DNA from: Pseudomonadota bacterium
GTDB lineage: Bacteria > Pseudomonadota > Gammaproteobacteria > Burkholderiales > Burkholderiaceae_D
Length of the DNA stretch: 5,025 bases
Direction of reading: 5' to 3'
Assembly: GCA_023391395.1 (NCBI GenBank)
Contig: JAEWBA010000431.1
Location: forward strand, 1 to 5,025
Below, one piece after another: positions 1 to 5,025 of the stretch (position 1 is the first letter of the stretch; each line of letters begins with the position of its first letter). The notes beneath the pieces are model-generated. The model was not told the origin of the DNA and searched no databases. It saw nothing but the letters and a program-made list of their open reading frames with translations. A program made the position numbers and the translations under genes.

Positions 1-28
1 GGCTTAGATTGAATGCTTCCTCGTTCAT
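1..28 (-). CDS. Start of a small conserved protein, DUF6494-like (partial, runs off the left edge)
   Basis: An ATG at 28-26 on the minus strand opens a frame reading MNEEAFNLS before the window ends. A near-perfect Shine-Dalgarno, AAGGAG, lies five bases upstream (about 34-39), which is the strongest ribosome binding site in the window and the main support for a real start. From memory, the MNE-E-A-NLS opening matches the N-terminus of the short bacterial DUF6494 proteins (usually under 100 residues, function unknown). Nine residues are too few to prove this. The gene follows the FUSC gene on the same strand after 114 bases, so it could be co-transcribed or have its own promoter. The call of a gene start is fairly safe; the family name is tentative. 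Confidence 0.55.
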
Positions 29-92
29 GGCAGCTCCTTCTGTGTGTATGGTCGTGGCCTTACTGTATTCGGTCCGCTGCTTTGAATGGTTT

Positions 93-147
93 GTTAGCTC
101 AATGGTCCTTCATATTCCGTTTGGAAAGATGCTCCGCCATCGCTAAC
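93..147 (-). terminator. Possible nested hairpin at the 3' end of the FUSC gene
   Basis: On the minus-strand transcript GTTAGC (147-142) pairs with GCTAAC (98-93). Inside it ATGG pairs with CCAT, and the centre holds TTCC-AAAC-GGAA (126-115), a 4-base-pair stem with a tetraloop. The outer arm overlaps the FUSC stop codon (145-143). No run of U follows the outer stem, so it is not a classical intrinsic terminator. It could be a weak terminator, an mRNA 3'-end stabiliser or chance. Confidence 0.28.
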
Positions 148-1306
148 TTTTCTCTTGATGATGCTGCGCCAGATAAACGCGATCGTCGAGGGTGGAGAAG
201 ATCACCGCAAACACGATGCCTATCGTCGCGCCGAGGATGGTGTCGAGCACGCGTTCGACCGGCATGATGGCCGCAGCCGTCGGCAAAGTCAGATAGGTCA
301 TCAGCAGTGCCATGGGCGTGATGGTGATCTGGCCTAACGCATAGTTGTAGCCGATGACCACCTCGGTGATGAACTGGAAGATCACTACGGCGGCAAGCAG
401 CATCCAGAACGGCGGGGATTGCGCCAGGATGGCCCAGGCGATGAATGCGCCGATGATGGTGCCGGCCATGCGTTGCAGTGCGCGGTTCATGGTGATGTGC
501 AAGTGGCCGCCCTGCATGACAGCGGTTGCGCCGATGGCGGCCCATGCCGGGAATTGCCATCCGGCTGCATGGGCGGTCAGCGCCGCGATGGCGGCGCCGA
601 TGGCAATGCGGATTGCGCTGATCAGTTCATGCCTGAAAGGGCGCCGCGGACTCGCAGGCAGGTTTAGGCTCGCTATTTCCACCGAGCGCAGGCGGTCCGT
701 CAGCATGCAGGTGAGCCAAGCGATGGCACCTCCTGCAGCGGTGGCGGCAGTCCGTTCGATGACCGTCTGCCATGAATCGACCGGCCCGAGCGCCGCGCCG
801 ACCGCGAACAGGAAAATTACGGCCCCCGGTCCGCCCAGATTCCAGTGTGCAACCGCAAGCGAGGCAGCTCCGGTGAGCAGGGCCAGCAGGAACATCTTCG
901 CGACGAGCGGCATGCCTGCCAGCGAAGCCAGTGAGGGGATGAGTACGCTCAGCGTAAGCAGGACGGCGCTGATGCCGACAATGCTCTTGCGCCGGCTTAG
1001 CGAAGCATAGCGGCCGTACAGCGCCGCAAGAGCGCCGAGGGCAGGGTAGCCGACCAGATGCGGCCATGGCGAAAAGTGGATAAGGCTGACAGCCACCAGC
1101 ACGGCAAGCGCCGACTGCAAGCCGGCAATGCAGGCTATGCGCGGCGAAGGAGGGGGCGCGACGACCAGGCTCTCCTGCAATTGTCTTGCCGTTAGCAGGC
1201 GCCGGGTTGTCATTCCGCGCGACACTTCGGCAGGCGAAGGATGATCGTGTTCTTCGTTGGCTGTGGCGGCGGGCGGAGCGGGCCGGTCGTTCTCTTTATC
1301 AGACAT
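143..1306 (-). CDS. FUSC-family inner-membrane protein, putative aromatic-acid or small-molecule exporter
   Basis: A polytopic membrane protein of 387 residues. Residues 1-56 are hydrophilic and rich in Pro, Ala and Glu, and probably cytosolic. Hydrophobic segments follow at about 57-76, 84-100, 108-128, 135-153, 160-175 and 184-202. A basic loop (about 203-230) leads to a second set at about 231-248, 252-266, 280-296, 300-318, 328-348 and 356-372. The two-half layout and the RMAGTIIGA stretch (279-287, the family's R-x-x-GT-x-x-G pattern) fit the FUSC superfamily (fusaric acid resistance, AaeB, YccS). Those proteins are linked to efflux of aromatic acids and similar compounds. At 387 residues it is shorter than AaeB or YccS (over 600) and lacks their large soluble domain. 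The ATG at 1306 is preferred because GAGAG lies about five bases upstream. An in-frame TTG at 1318 would add four residues but has no ribosome binding site. Substrate unknown. Confidence 0.9.
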   Translation of the reverse strand: MSDKENDRPAPPAATANEEHDHPSPAEVSRGMTTRRLLTARQLQESLVVAPPPSPRIACIAGLQSALAVLVAVSLIHFSPWPHLVGYPALGALAALYGRYASLSRRKSIVGISAVLLTLSVLIPSLASLAGMPLVAKMFLLALLTGAASLAVAHWNLGGPGAVIFLFAVGAALGPVDSWQTVIERTAATAAGGAIAWLTCMLTDRLRSVEIASLNLPASPRRPFRHELISAIRIAIGAAIAALTAHAAGWQFPAWAAIGATAVMQGGHLHITMNRALQRMAGTIIGAFIAWAILAQSPPFWMLLAAVVIFQFITEVVIGYNYALGQITITPMALLMTYLTLPTAAAIMPVERVLDTILGATIGIVFAVIFSTLDDRVYLAQHHQEKS

Positions 1307-1366
1307 GGCGGCTCTCAAGCGAAACTGGAGAGGGAAAGAAGAAGTGGCATGGGTGCGTTAAGAATA

Positions 1367-1380
1367 GCATTGCCCAATGC
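1367..1380. promoter_or_regulatory. Palindrome GCATTG-CC-CAATGC upstream of FUSC, possible operator
   Basis: Two perfect 6-base arms are separated by two bases, centred about 68 bases upstream of the FUSC ATG. Dyads of this kind are common binding sites for dimeric regulators, and FUSC-type exporters are often under local ligand-responsive control. No regulator gene is adjacent in the window and no clear promoter hexamers flank the site. A single 6-base dyad can easily arise by chance. Confidence 0.2.
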
Positions 1381-1535
1381 ACCATGTTTCCCGTCACTCG
1401 ACGATTGCCCGCTTGGTTTCTCTCCCGATCAGGCTGCTTGCGTCGACGAAGCCGTGACCCTTACGCTCTTGGTGGCATCCTGGCGTGGCGCACGGCGCGC
1501 CTTACCTAAAAGTAAAATCCGAGATCACCCCGCGC

Positions 1536-1652
1536 ATCATCGCGTTCTATAACAGGGAACGGCTGCATCCATTATTGGATATTCTGCCGCCCGCTGTCTT
1601 TGAACGGAACATCGCAGCAAAAACAGCTCTCGCTGTGTCCGAATTTGCTTGA
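1536..1652 (+). pseudogene. C-terminal remnant of an IS3-family-like transposase (OrfB)
   Basis: In the plus-strand frame ending with TGA at 1650-1652 the translation includes IIAFYNRERLHPLL (1536-1577), then PPAVFERNIAAKTALAVSEFA (1587-1649). This matches the typical end of IS3-family integrase-core transposases, where FYN-x-x-R-x-H is followed by S-x-LGY-x-(S/P)P-x-x-FE. The usual LGY appears as LDI, a sign of decay. Upstream the frame is open only back to 1458, after a TGA at 1455-1457, and residues before about 1536 are not recognisable. The catalytic DDE domain, the first transposase frame and both terminal inverted repeats are absent or unrecognisable. It is the only feature I support on the plus strand apart from the shared dyad, and it converges on the amidase. 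It marks an old insertion and cannot move on its own. Confidence 0.72.
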
Positions 1653-1686
1653 ATCACTACACCGGCCGACCGTCAGCCGAAATACC

Positions 1687-2877
1687 TCATTCAGCCAGTT
1701 GGGCGGCACTTGCCAGCAGCGCCCGGTCCGTGTTTCGCGAGCCGATCAGGGACAATCCCACCGCGCAGCCGTTTACAGTCGCAATTGGAATCGCGACTTG
1801 CGGCAGGCCTGCCAGGCTGGCGATTGCGAGCAGGCAGAGTGCTCGGGTGCGGTCTTCTTCGGCGCTCGGAGATCCCTTCAGCGGCGCAACGAACGAGACG
1901 GTCGGGATGCACAGGATTGTATCGTTGAGAATCTCGTCCAACTCGCCAGCAATTCGCCGGCGTTCGATCGCAGCGGCATCCGCAGCCTCAGCGCTGATCG
2001 TCGATGCCCATTGAAAGCGTTCGCGGACACCGGGCCCAAAATTGGGCGAACGGGATTTGATCCAGTCGCCGTGTGTATTCCATACTTCCCGTCCCTGAAT
2101 CACCCGGAAAATTTGCTGCCATTGCAGCAAACCATCTGTCGCCAGCACCTGATGCGCAACGCTGTCGAACCGGGCCAGGACCGACGGCAGTTTGGCATCC
2201 AACGCGTGGCGCACGTCCGGGTTGGCCAAAGCCCATGCGTCATCCGCGATCAGCAGACGACTCGGCGCCGGAACTGCGTCGGCTTGTCTCGCCGGTAGCA
2301 AGACATTTCCGATGCGGGCCAGCATGGATGCATCCCGTGCCATCCATCCCACCGTGTCATAACTGGGAGCCAGCGGCACGACGCCATCGCTGGAAACGAC
2401 ACCGTGGGTGGGGCGAATGCCCCACACGCCACAGAACGTGGCCGGCAGCCGGATCGACCCGGCAGTGTCGCTCCCCAATCCGATATCACACAGATCTGCT
2501 GCTACCGCGACGGCGGAACCGCAGGACGAGCCACCGGGAATACGCTCGGGCGAAACCGGGTTGACCGGGGTGCCGTAGTGGTAGTTTTCGCCGTTCAGGC
2601 TGTAGGCCAATTCATCGGTGAGCGTTTTTCCGACGATGTCGGCACCGGCTGCCAACAGCATCTCGACTGCCGCGGCATGACGGGCCGCCGGCCCATGCGA
2701 CGCGAGCCAGTCGGGATTGCCAGCGCCGGTCCGATATCCGGCGATGTCGAAGGTATCTTTAACGCCAAGGCGCAAGCGCGCCAGCGAGCCGTTTGCGGCA
2801 CCCTGGATGTTGATGAGGCCGTCGGGACAGAAAGCGCCCAGGGAGTTATCGACGATGGTGCTGGATGGGATGGTCAT
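1687..2877 (-). CDS. Amidase-signature family hydrolase, AMI1-like
   Basis: A 396-residue cytoplasmic amidase with no signal peptide. It should hydrolyse a carboxamide to the carboxylate plus ammonia. The family's Ser-cisSer-Lys triad is intact: Lys40 in GVKDTFDIAG, the cis-Ser Ser117 in PGGSSCGSAVAVAA, and the nucleophile Ser141 in GLGSDTAGSIRLPA. The spacing (77 then 24) equals that of Arabidopsis AMI1 (Lys36, Ser113, Ser137, from memory). GNPDWL (53-58), ELAYSLNGENYHYGTPVNP (89-107) and YDTVGWMARD also resemble AMI1, which cleaves indole-3-acetamide. The length of about 400 residues fits AMI1 rather than GatA (about 480). The ATG at 2877 has AGGA seven bases upstream. It lies 43 bases after livF on the same strand, so co-transcription and a role in processing the imported compound are likely. 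The fold and catalysis are near certain, but the substrate is not: other aryl or aliphatic amides are possible. Confidence 0.94.
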   Translation of the reverse strand: MTIPSSTIVDNSLGAFCPDGLINIQGAANGSLARLRLGVKDTFDIAGYRTGAGNPDWLASHGPAARHAAAVEMLLAAGADIVGKTLTDELAYSLNGENYHYGTPVNPVSPERIPGGSSCGSAVAVAADLCDIGLGSDTAGSIRLPATFCGVWGIRPTHGVVSSDGVVPLAPSYDTVGWMARDASMLARIGNVLLPARQADAVPAPSRLLIADDAWALANPDVRHALDAKLPSVLARFDSVAHQVLATDGLLQWQQIFRVIQGREVWNTHGDWIKSRSPNFGPGVRERFQWASTISAEAADAAAIERRRIAGELDEILNDTILCIPTVSFVAPLKGSPSAEEDRTRALCLLAIASLAGLPQVAIPIATVNGCAVGLSLIGSRNTDRALLASAAQLAE

Positions 2878-2889
2878 GAGGTCTTCCTG
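2867..2889 (-). promoter_or_regulatory. Ribosome binding site of the amidase gene
   Basis: The minus strand reads AGGAAGACCTC directly before the ATG at 2877-2875, giving an AGGA core with a seven-base spacer. This fixes the start. It also means the amidase can be initiated independently, rather than only by coupling to livF 43 bases upstream. Confidence 0.6.
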
Positions 2890-2920
2890 ATCGGTCGGTG
2901 AACTGCAGCTGCGTCAGCGC

Positions 2921-3631
2921 TTAGACGCCGAGATGGCGCTGCAGGGTGGCCTTGTCATGTGCCAGTTCGGTGGCCTGGCCGGAGTAAACCAGGACCCCGG
3001 TTTCCAGAATATGTGCGGTACTGACCAAGGATAGCGCGCTCTTCAGGTTCTGCTCGACCAGCAGCACAGCAAGCCCTTCGTCGCGCAGTACGCGCACGGC
3101 ATTTTCGACATGCTGCACCATCACCGGCGCCAAGCCTTCGGTCGGCTCGTCCATCAACAGCAGTTCCGGATTGCTCATCAACGCGCGGACGATGGCCAGC
3201 ATCTGACGCTCGCCGCCCGACAACTGGTTGCCGCGATGCTTGCGTCGCTCGCCGAGCCTGGGGAACAGCTCGAAAGCCCGGGCGATTGTCCATCCACTGC
3301 GTCCACCCGTGGCGGCACGAGTCGGGCATATTTCCAGATGTTCGACTACTGTCAGCGACGGGAACAAGCGCCGCCCTTGGGGCACCAGCCCAATCCCCAG
3401 TTTGGCAATTGCATTGGGCGCCAGGCCGATTAGCTCCTGTCCGTGGAAACGTATCGAACCGCTGAGTACCGTCGGGGGCGACAAACCCATCACGGAACGG
3501 ATCAAGGTCGTTTTTCCCATGCCGTTACGGCCGAGCAGGCCGATGACTCCATGTGCCGGGACCTGCAGGCTTACGCCGCGCAACACCGTCGCATCGCCAT
3601 AATTACTGTGAAGATTACTGATCTCAAGCAT
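2921..3631 (-). CDS. livF: LivF-type ABC transporter ATP-binding protein
   Basis: A 236-residue ATPase of a branched-chain-amino-acid-type (HAAT) importer, acting at the cytoplasmic face of the inner membrane as partner of the LivG-type ATPase. Visible motifs: Walker A GRNGMGKTT (34-42), Q-loop VPQGRRLFPSLTV (83-95), signature LSGGERQ (137-143), Walker B LLLMDEP (157-163, catalytic Glu162) and D-loop GLAP. The H-loop position reads VEQN (Gln194), usual for LivF. Length is typical. The ATG at 3631 (MLEISNLHSNYG) is chosen because it matches the usual family start and overlaps the livG stop by 8 bases, which implies translational coupling. An in-frame TTG at 3649 would add six residues but has no ribosome binding site. 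The transported compound is not necessarily an amino acid: relatives carry urea, amides and aromatic compounds, and the amidase downstream hints at an amide. Confidence 0.95.
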   Translation of the reverse strand: MLEISNLHSNYGDATVLRGVSLQVPAHGVIGLLGRNGMGKTTLIRSVMGLSPPTVLSGSIRFHGQELIGLAPNAIAKLGIGLVPQGRRLFPSLTVVEHLEICPTRAATGGRSGWTIARAFELFPRLGERRKHRGNQLSGGERQMLAIVRALMSNPELLLMDEPTEGLAPVMVQHVENAVRVLRDEGLAVLLVEQNLKSALSLVSTAHILETGVLVYSGQATELAHDKATLQRHLGV

Positions 3632-4409
3632 GATGCTCTGCCGTTCCAAAATAAACGGCCTGTACCCGTTCGTTTTCGCGAATGTCGGCGGGCGATCCTT
3701 CAGCCAGCACTTCGCCGTAGTAGAGGCAAGTCACCCGGTCGGCTAGGCCGAGCGCGAGTTCCATGTCGTGTTCTATCAGGAGCACGGTCAGGTCCTCCGG
3801 CAATTGTCGGATCATGTCGGCCATCGGTCCTCGCTCTGCCGGCGACAGCCCGGCTGCGGGTTCGTCAAGCAACAGCACGCGTGGCTTGTTGGCCAGCGCA
3901 ATGGCCAATTCCAGCTGGCGCTGCCGGCCATACGACATGGCGCCGGCACGATCGCGCCGGTGCGCGGCGATGCCGCAGGTGGAAAGGATGATGCTCAGTT
4001 GCTCGTCCTCGTCAGCGGTCGGGCGGCCGTTCCCGAACAGGGAATACTTGACCGATCGTTTGCCGCGCAGCGCGAGCAGCACATTCTCTTCCACCGTCAA
4101 TCCGGCCATGACGTTGGTGATCTGATAGGTGCGGCCTAGTCCCGCCAGGGTGCGGCGGGTGGCAGACCAGCGCGACATGTCGGTTCCGAGCATGGTTACG
4201 CTGCCGGAAGACAAGGCCGTCTCGCCCGAAATCAGGCTGAACAAGGTGGTCTTGCCGGCGCCGTTCGGACCGATCACGACATGGGTCGATCCGGCTGCCA
4301 CGCGCAAATTCACATCGTTGACGGCGCGCAGGCCGCCGAAGCTGCGGCCTACGCCATTCAGCTCCAGCGCCCATTGCGTGCCGACGGCTGCTGTGGAAGC
4401 AACACTCAT
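3624..4409 (-). CDS. livG: LivG-type ABC transporter ATP-binding protein
   Basis: A 261-residue ATPase, the second nucleotide-binding subunit of the same importer. Motifs: Walker A GPNGAGKTT (47-55), Q-loop RTYQITNVM (Gln96), signature MSYGRQRQLE (158-167), Walker B VLLLDEP (178-184, catalytic Glu183), D-loop AAGLSP and H-loop IEHD (His214). The end, YYGEVLAEGSPADI followed by VQAVYFG, is the characteristic LivG C-terminal extension. The signature has Arg162 where many homologues have Glu or Gln; this is a modest departure and the rest of the site is intact. Compared with E. coli LivG there is a short extra N-terminal segment (about residues 1-13) before the first strand. The ATG at 4409 overlaps the binding-protein stop as ATGA, so translation is probably coupled to it. 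A weak AGGG lies about ten bases upstream. Confidence 0.95.
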   Translation of the reverse strand: MSVASTAAVGTQWALELNGVGRSFGGLRAVNDVNLRVAAGSTHVVIGPNGAGKTTLFSLISGETALSSGSVTMLGTDMSRWSATRRTLAGLGRTYQITNVMAGLTVEENVLLALRGKRSVKYSLFGNGRPTADEDEQLSIILSTCGIAAHRRDRAGAMSYGRQRQLELAIALANKPRVLLLDEPAAGLSPAERGPMADMIRQLPEDLTVLLIEHDMELALGLADRVTCLYYGEVLAEGSPADIRENERVQAVYFGTAEHHA

Positions 4410-5025
4410 TTTTTAACGCCCTGGAACTGGCGGCTGAATGCCGGCTGCTTCAGATACTCTTCCGGTTTGAACTTGCCGAACTGCGACACATTCGGATAGG
4501 TTTCGATGACGCTGTTGACCATCTTCCCATCGGCACGCTTGGTGACCTTGCGGATGTAGATGTTGTAGATCGGGTTGCCATACGCATCCATCTTCAGGTT
4601 CTTGCCAAGCGGGCTGTCCGCGATGGTTTCATTCATGATGGTATTCAGGAAGCGCGTACGGTCTTCGACTTGACCATTCATCTTGGCCAGCGCATCGGCA
4701 ATCCACAGTGCAGCCGTGTAGCCTTCGGCAGCAAAGATCGATGGAATCTTCTTAAAATTCTTTTCGTAAGCATCGACAAACTTGCGGATCGACGGGTCAT
4801 CGTGGCCATCGGCATAGTGGGCTGACGACACCAGGCCTTCGACTTCGGCACTGCTGAGATTGCGGATGATGGATTGGTCCGTAGTGTTTTGAGAAGTGAC
4901 CAGCGGGATCTGTTTCTTGAGGCCGAAATTGTTCCATTGCTGCAGCAAGCGTGCGGCATCGGCACCGGTTTCGACGGCCAGCACCACGTCCGGAGAGAAG
5001 GAGGGGAGCTGCCCTAGGTAGGGGC
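4406..5025 (-). CDS. Periplasmic substrate-binding protein of a Liv-type ABC importer (partial, 5' end outside the window)
   Basis: The last 205 residues of a type-I periplasmic ligand-binding protein of the branched-chain amino acid/amide (LivJ/LivK, HAAT) group. The family is about 370-400 residues, so roughly half is seen. The frame stays open to the window edge, reading PYLGQLPSFSPDVV before VLAVETGADAARLLQQ. An internal GTG at 4987 is therefore not the true start. The segment DVVLAVETGADAARLLQQWNNFGLKKQIPLVTS is the strand-helix-strand unit typical of the fold. AAEGYTAALWIADALAK is the conserved C-lobe helix, and DAYGNPIYNIYIRKV is the late beta-hairpin. The protein delivers ligand to the membrane permeases, which are not seen. 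Its stop overlaps the livG start by four bases. The signal peptide and the main ligand-contacting loops of the first lobe lie outside, so the ligand cannot be predicted. Confidence 0.93.
   Translation of the reverse strand, partial: PYLGQLPSFSPDVVLAVETGADAARLLQQWNNFGLKKQIPLVTSQNTTDQSIIRNLSSAEVEGLVSSAHYADGHDDPSIRKFVDAYEKNFKKIPSIFAAEGYTAALWIADALAKMNGQVEDRTRFLNTIMNETIADSPLGKNLKMDAYGNPIYNIYIRKVTKRADGKMVNSVIETYPNVSQFGKFKPEEYLKQPAFSRQFQGVKK

Larger units (their letters stand above)
1307..1686. other. Intergenic region between the amidase and FUSC genes
   Basis: These 380 bases contain no intact gene that I can support. The half next to the amidase holds the transposase remnant described separately. 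The half next to FUSC holds its 5' leader and a palindrome at 1367-1380. FUSC is cut off from the amidase operon by this gap, so it probably has its own promoter here, but I found no convincing -35/-10 pair. Two overlapping plus-strand open frames (1186-1509 and 1241-1552) begin inside the FUSC gene antisense and resemble no protein I know. Confidence 0.6.

Noticed and set aside
99..560. Minus-strand open frame of 153 codons overlapping the FUSC C-terminal half
   Set aside because: It is an alternative frame inside the FUSC gene, His/Arg-rich with no membrane pattern or known domain.
354..1010. Long plus-strand open frame (218 codons) opposite the FUSC gene
   Set aside because: It lies wholly antisense to a well-supported membrane protein and its product is low-complexity (Met/Ala/Ser-rich). 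It is a frame kept open by high GC.
1360..1366. TATTCT on the minus strand as a -10 box for FUSC
   Set aside because: No acceptable -35 hexamer sits 16-18 bases upstream, so I do not call a promoter.
1653..1686. Search for an amidase terminator and an IS terminal inverted repeat in this short gap
   Set aside because: It is GC-rich with only short chance complementarities. Neither a stem followed by U residues nor a recognisable IS end is visible.
1600..2298. Plus-strand open frame of 232 codons
   Set aside because: It starts inside the transposase remnant in another frame and runs antisense to the amidase. No recognisable domain and no ribosome binding site that I can see.
2404..2901. Plus-strand open frame of 165 codons opposite the amidase N-terminal half
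   Set aside because: It is antisense to the region encoding the catalytic motifs and has no recognisable protein features.
2911..2928. Inverted repeat GCGTC/GACGC across the livF stop, considered as a terminator before the amidase
   Set aside because: Only five base pairs with an eight-base loop and no U-run. It is too weak to argue against co-transcription of livF and the amidase.

Overview
The window carries one strand of genes. Every intact gene reads on the minus strand, so transcription runs from base 5025 towards base 1. High GC, the codon choice and the gene families suggest a betaproteobacterium, probably of the order Burkholderiales. This is an impression from protein resemblance, not a measured assignment.

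In transcription order the right-hand block is a branched-chain-amino-acid-type (Liv/HAAT) ABC import operon. It starts with the C-terminal part of a periplasmic substrate-binding protein (4406 to the window edge), followed by the LivG-type ATPase (3624-4409) and the LivF-type ATPase (2921-3631). The first junction is a 4-base ATGA overlap and the second is an 8-base overlap. An amidase-signature hydrolase (1687-2877) begins 43 bases after livF, behind a good ribosome binding site. It keeps the Lys-Ser-Ser triad and closely resembles plant-type AMI1 indole-3-acetamide amidohydrolase. The likely arrangement is uptake of an amide-containing small molecule followed by its cytoplasmic hydrolysis. 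The two permeases (LivH, LivM) are not between the binding protein and LivG, so they must lie outside the window.

A gap of 380 bases (1307-1686) separates the amidase from the next gene. It holds a degraded plus-strand C-terminal tail of an IS3-family-like transposase (about 1536-1652), which ends 34 bases from the amidase stop codon. The rest of the gap shows only a short palindrome at 1367-1380.

The left-hand block is a FUSC-family inner-membrane protein (143-1306), a possible aromatic-acid or small-molecule exporter. After it comes a possible nested hairpin over its stop codon, then the first nine codons of another minus-strand gene (1-28) with a strong ribosome binding site. Those codons resemble the start of the small DUF6494 proteins.

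I see no tRNA, rRNA, CRISPR array, phage gene or clearly novel multi-gene system. The most interesting feature is the coupling of a Liv-type transporter to an AMI1-like amidase.
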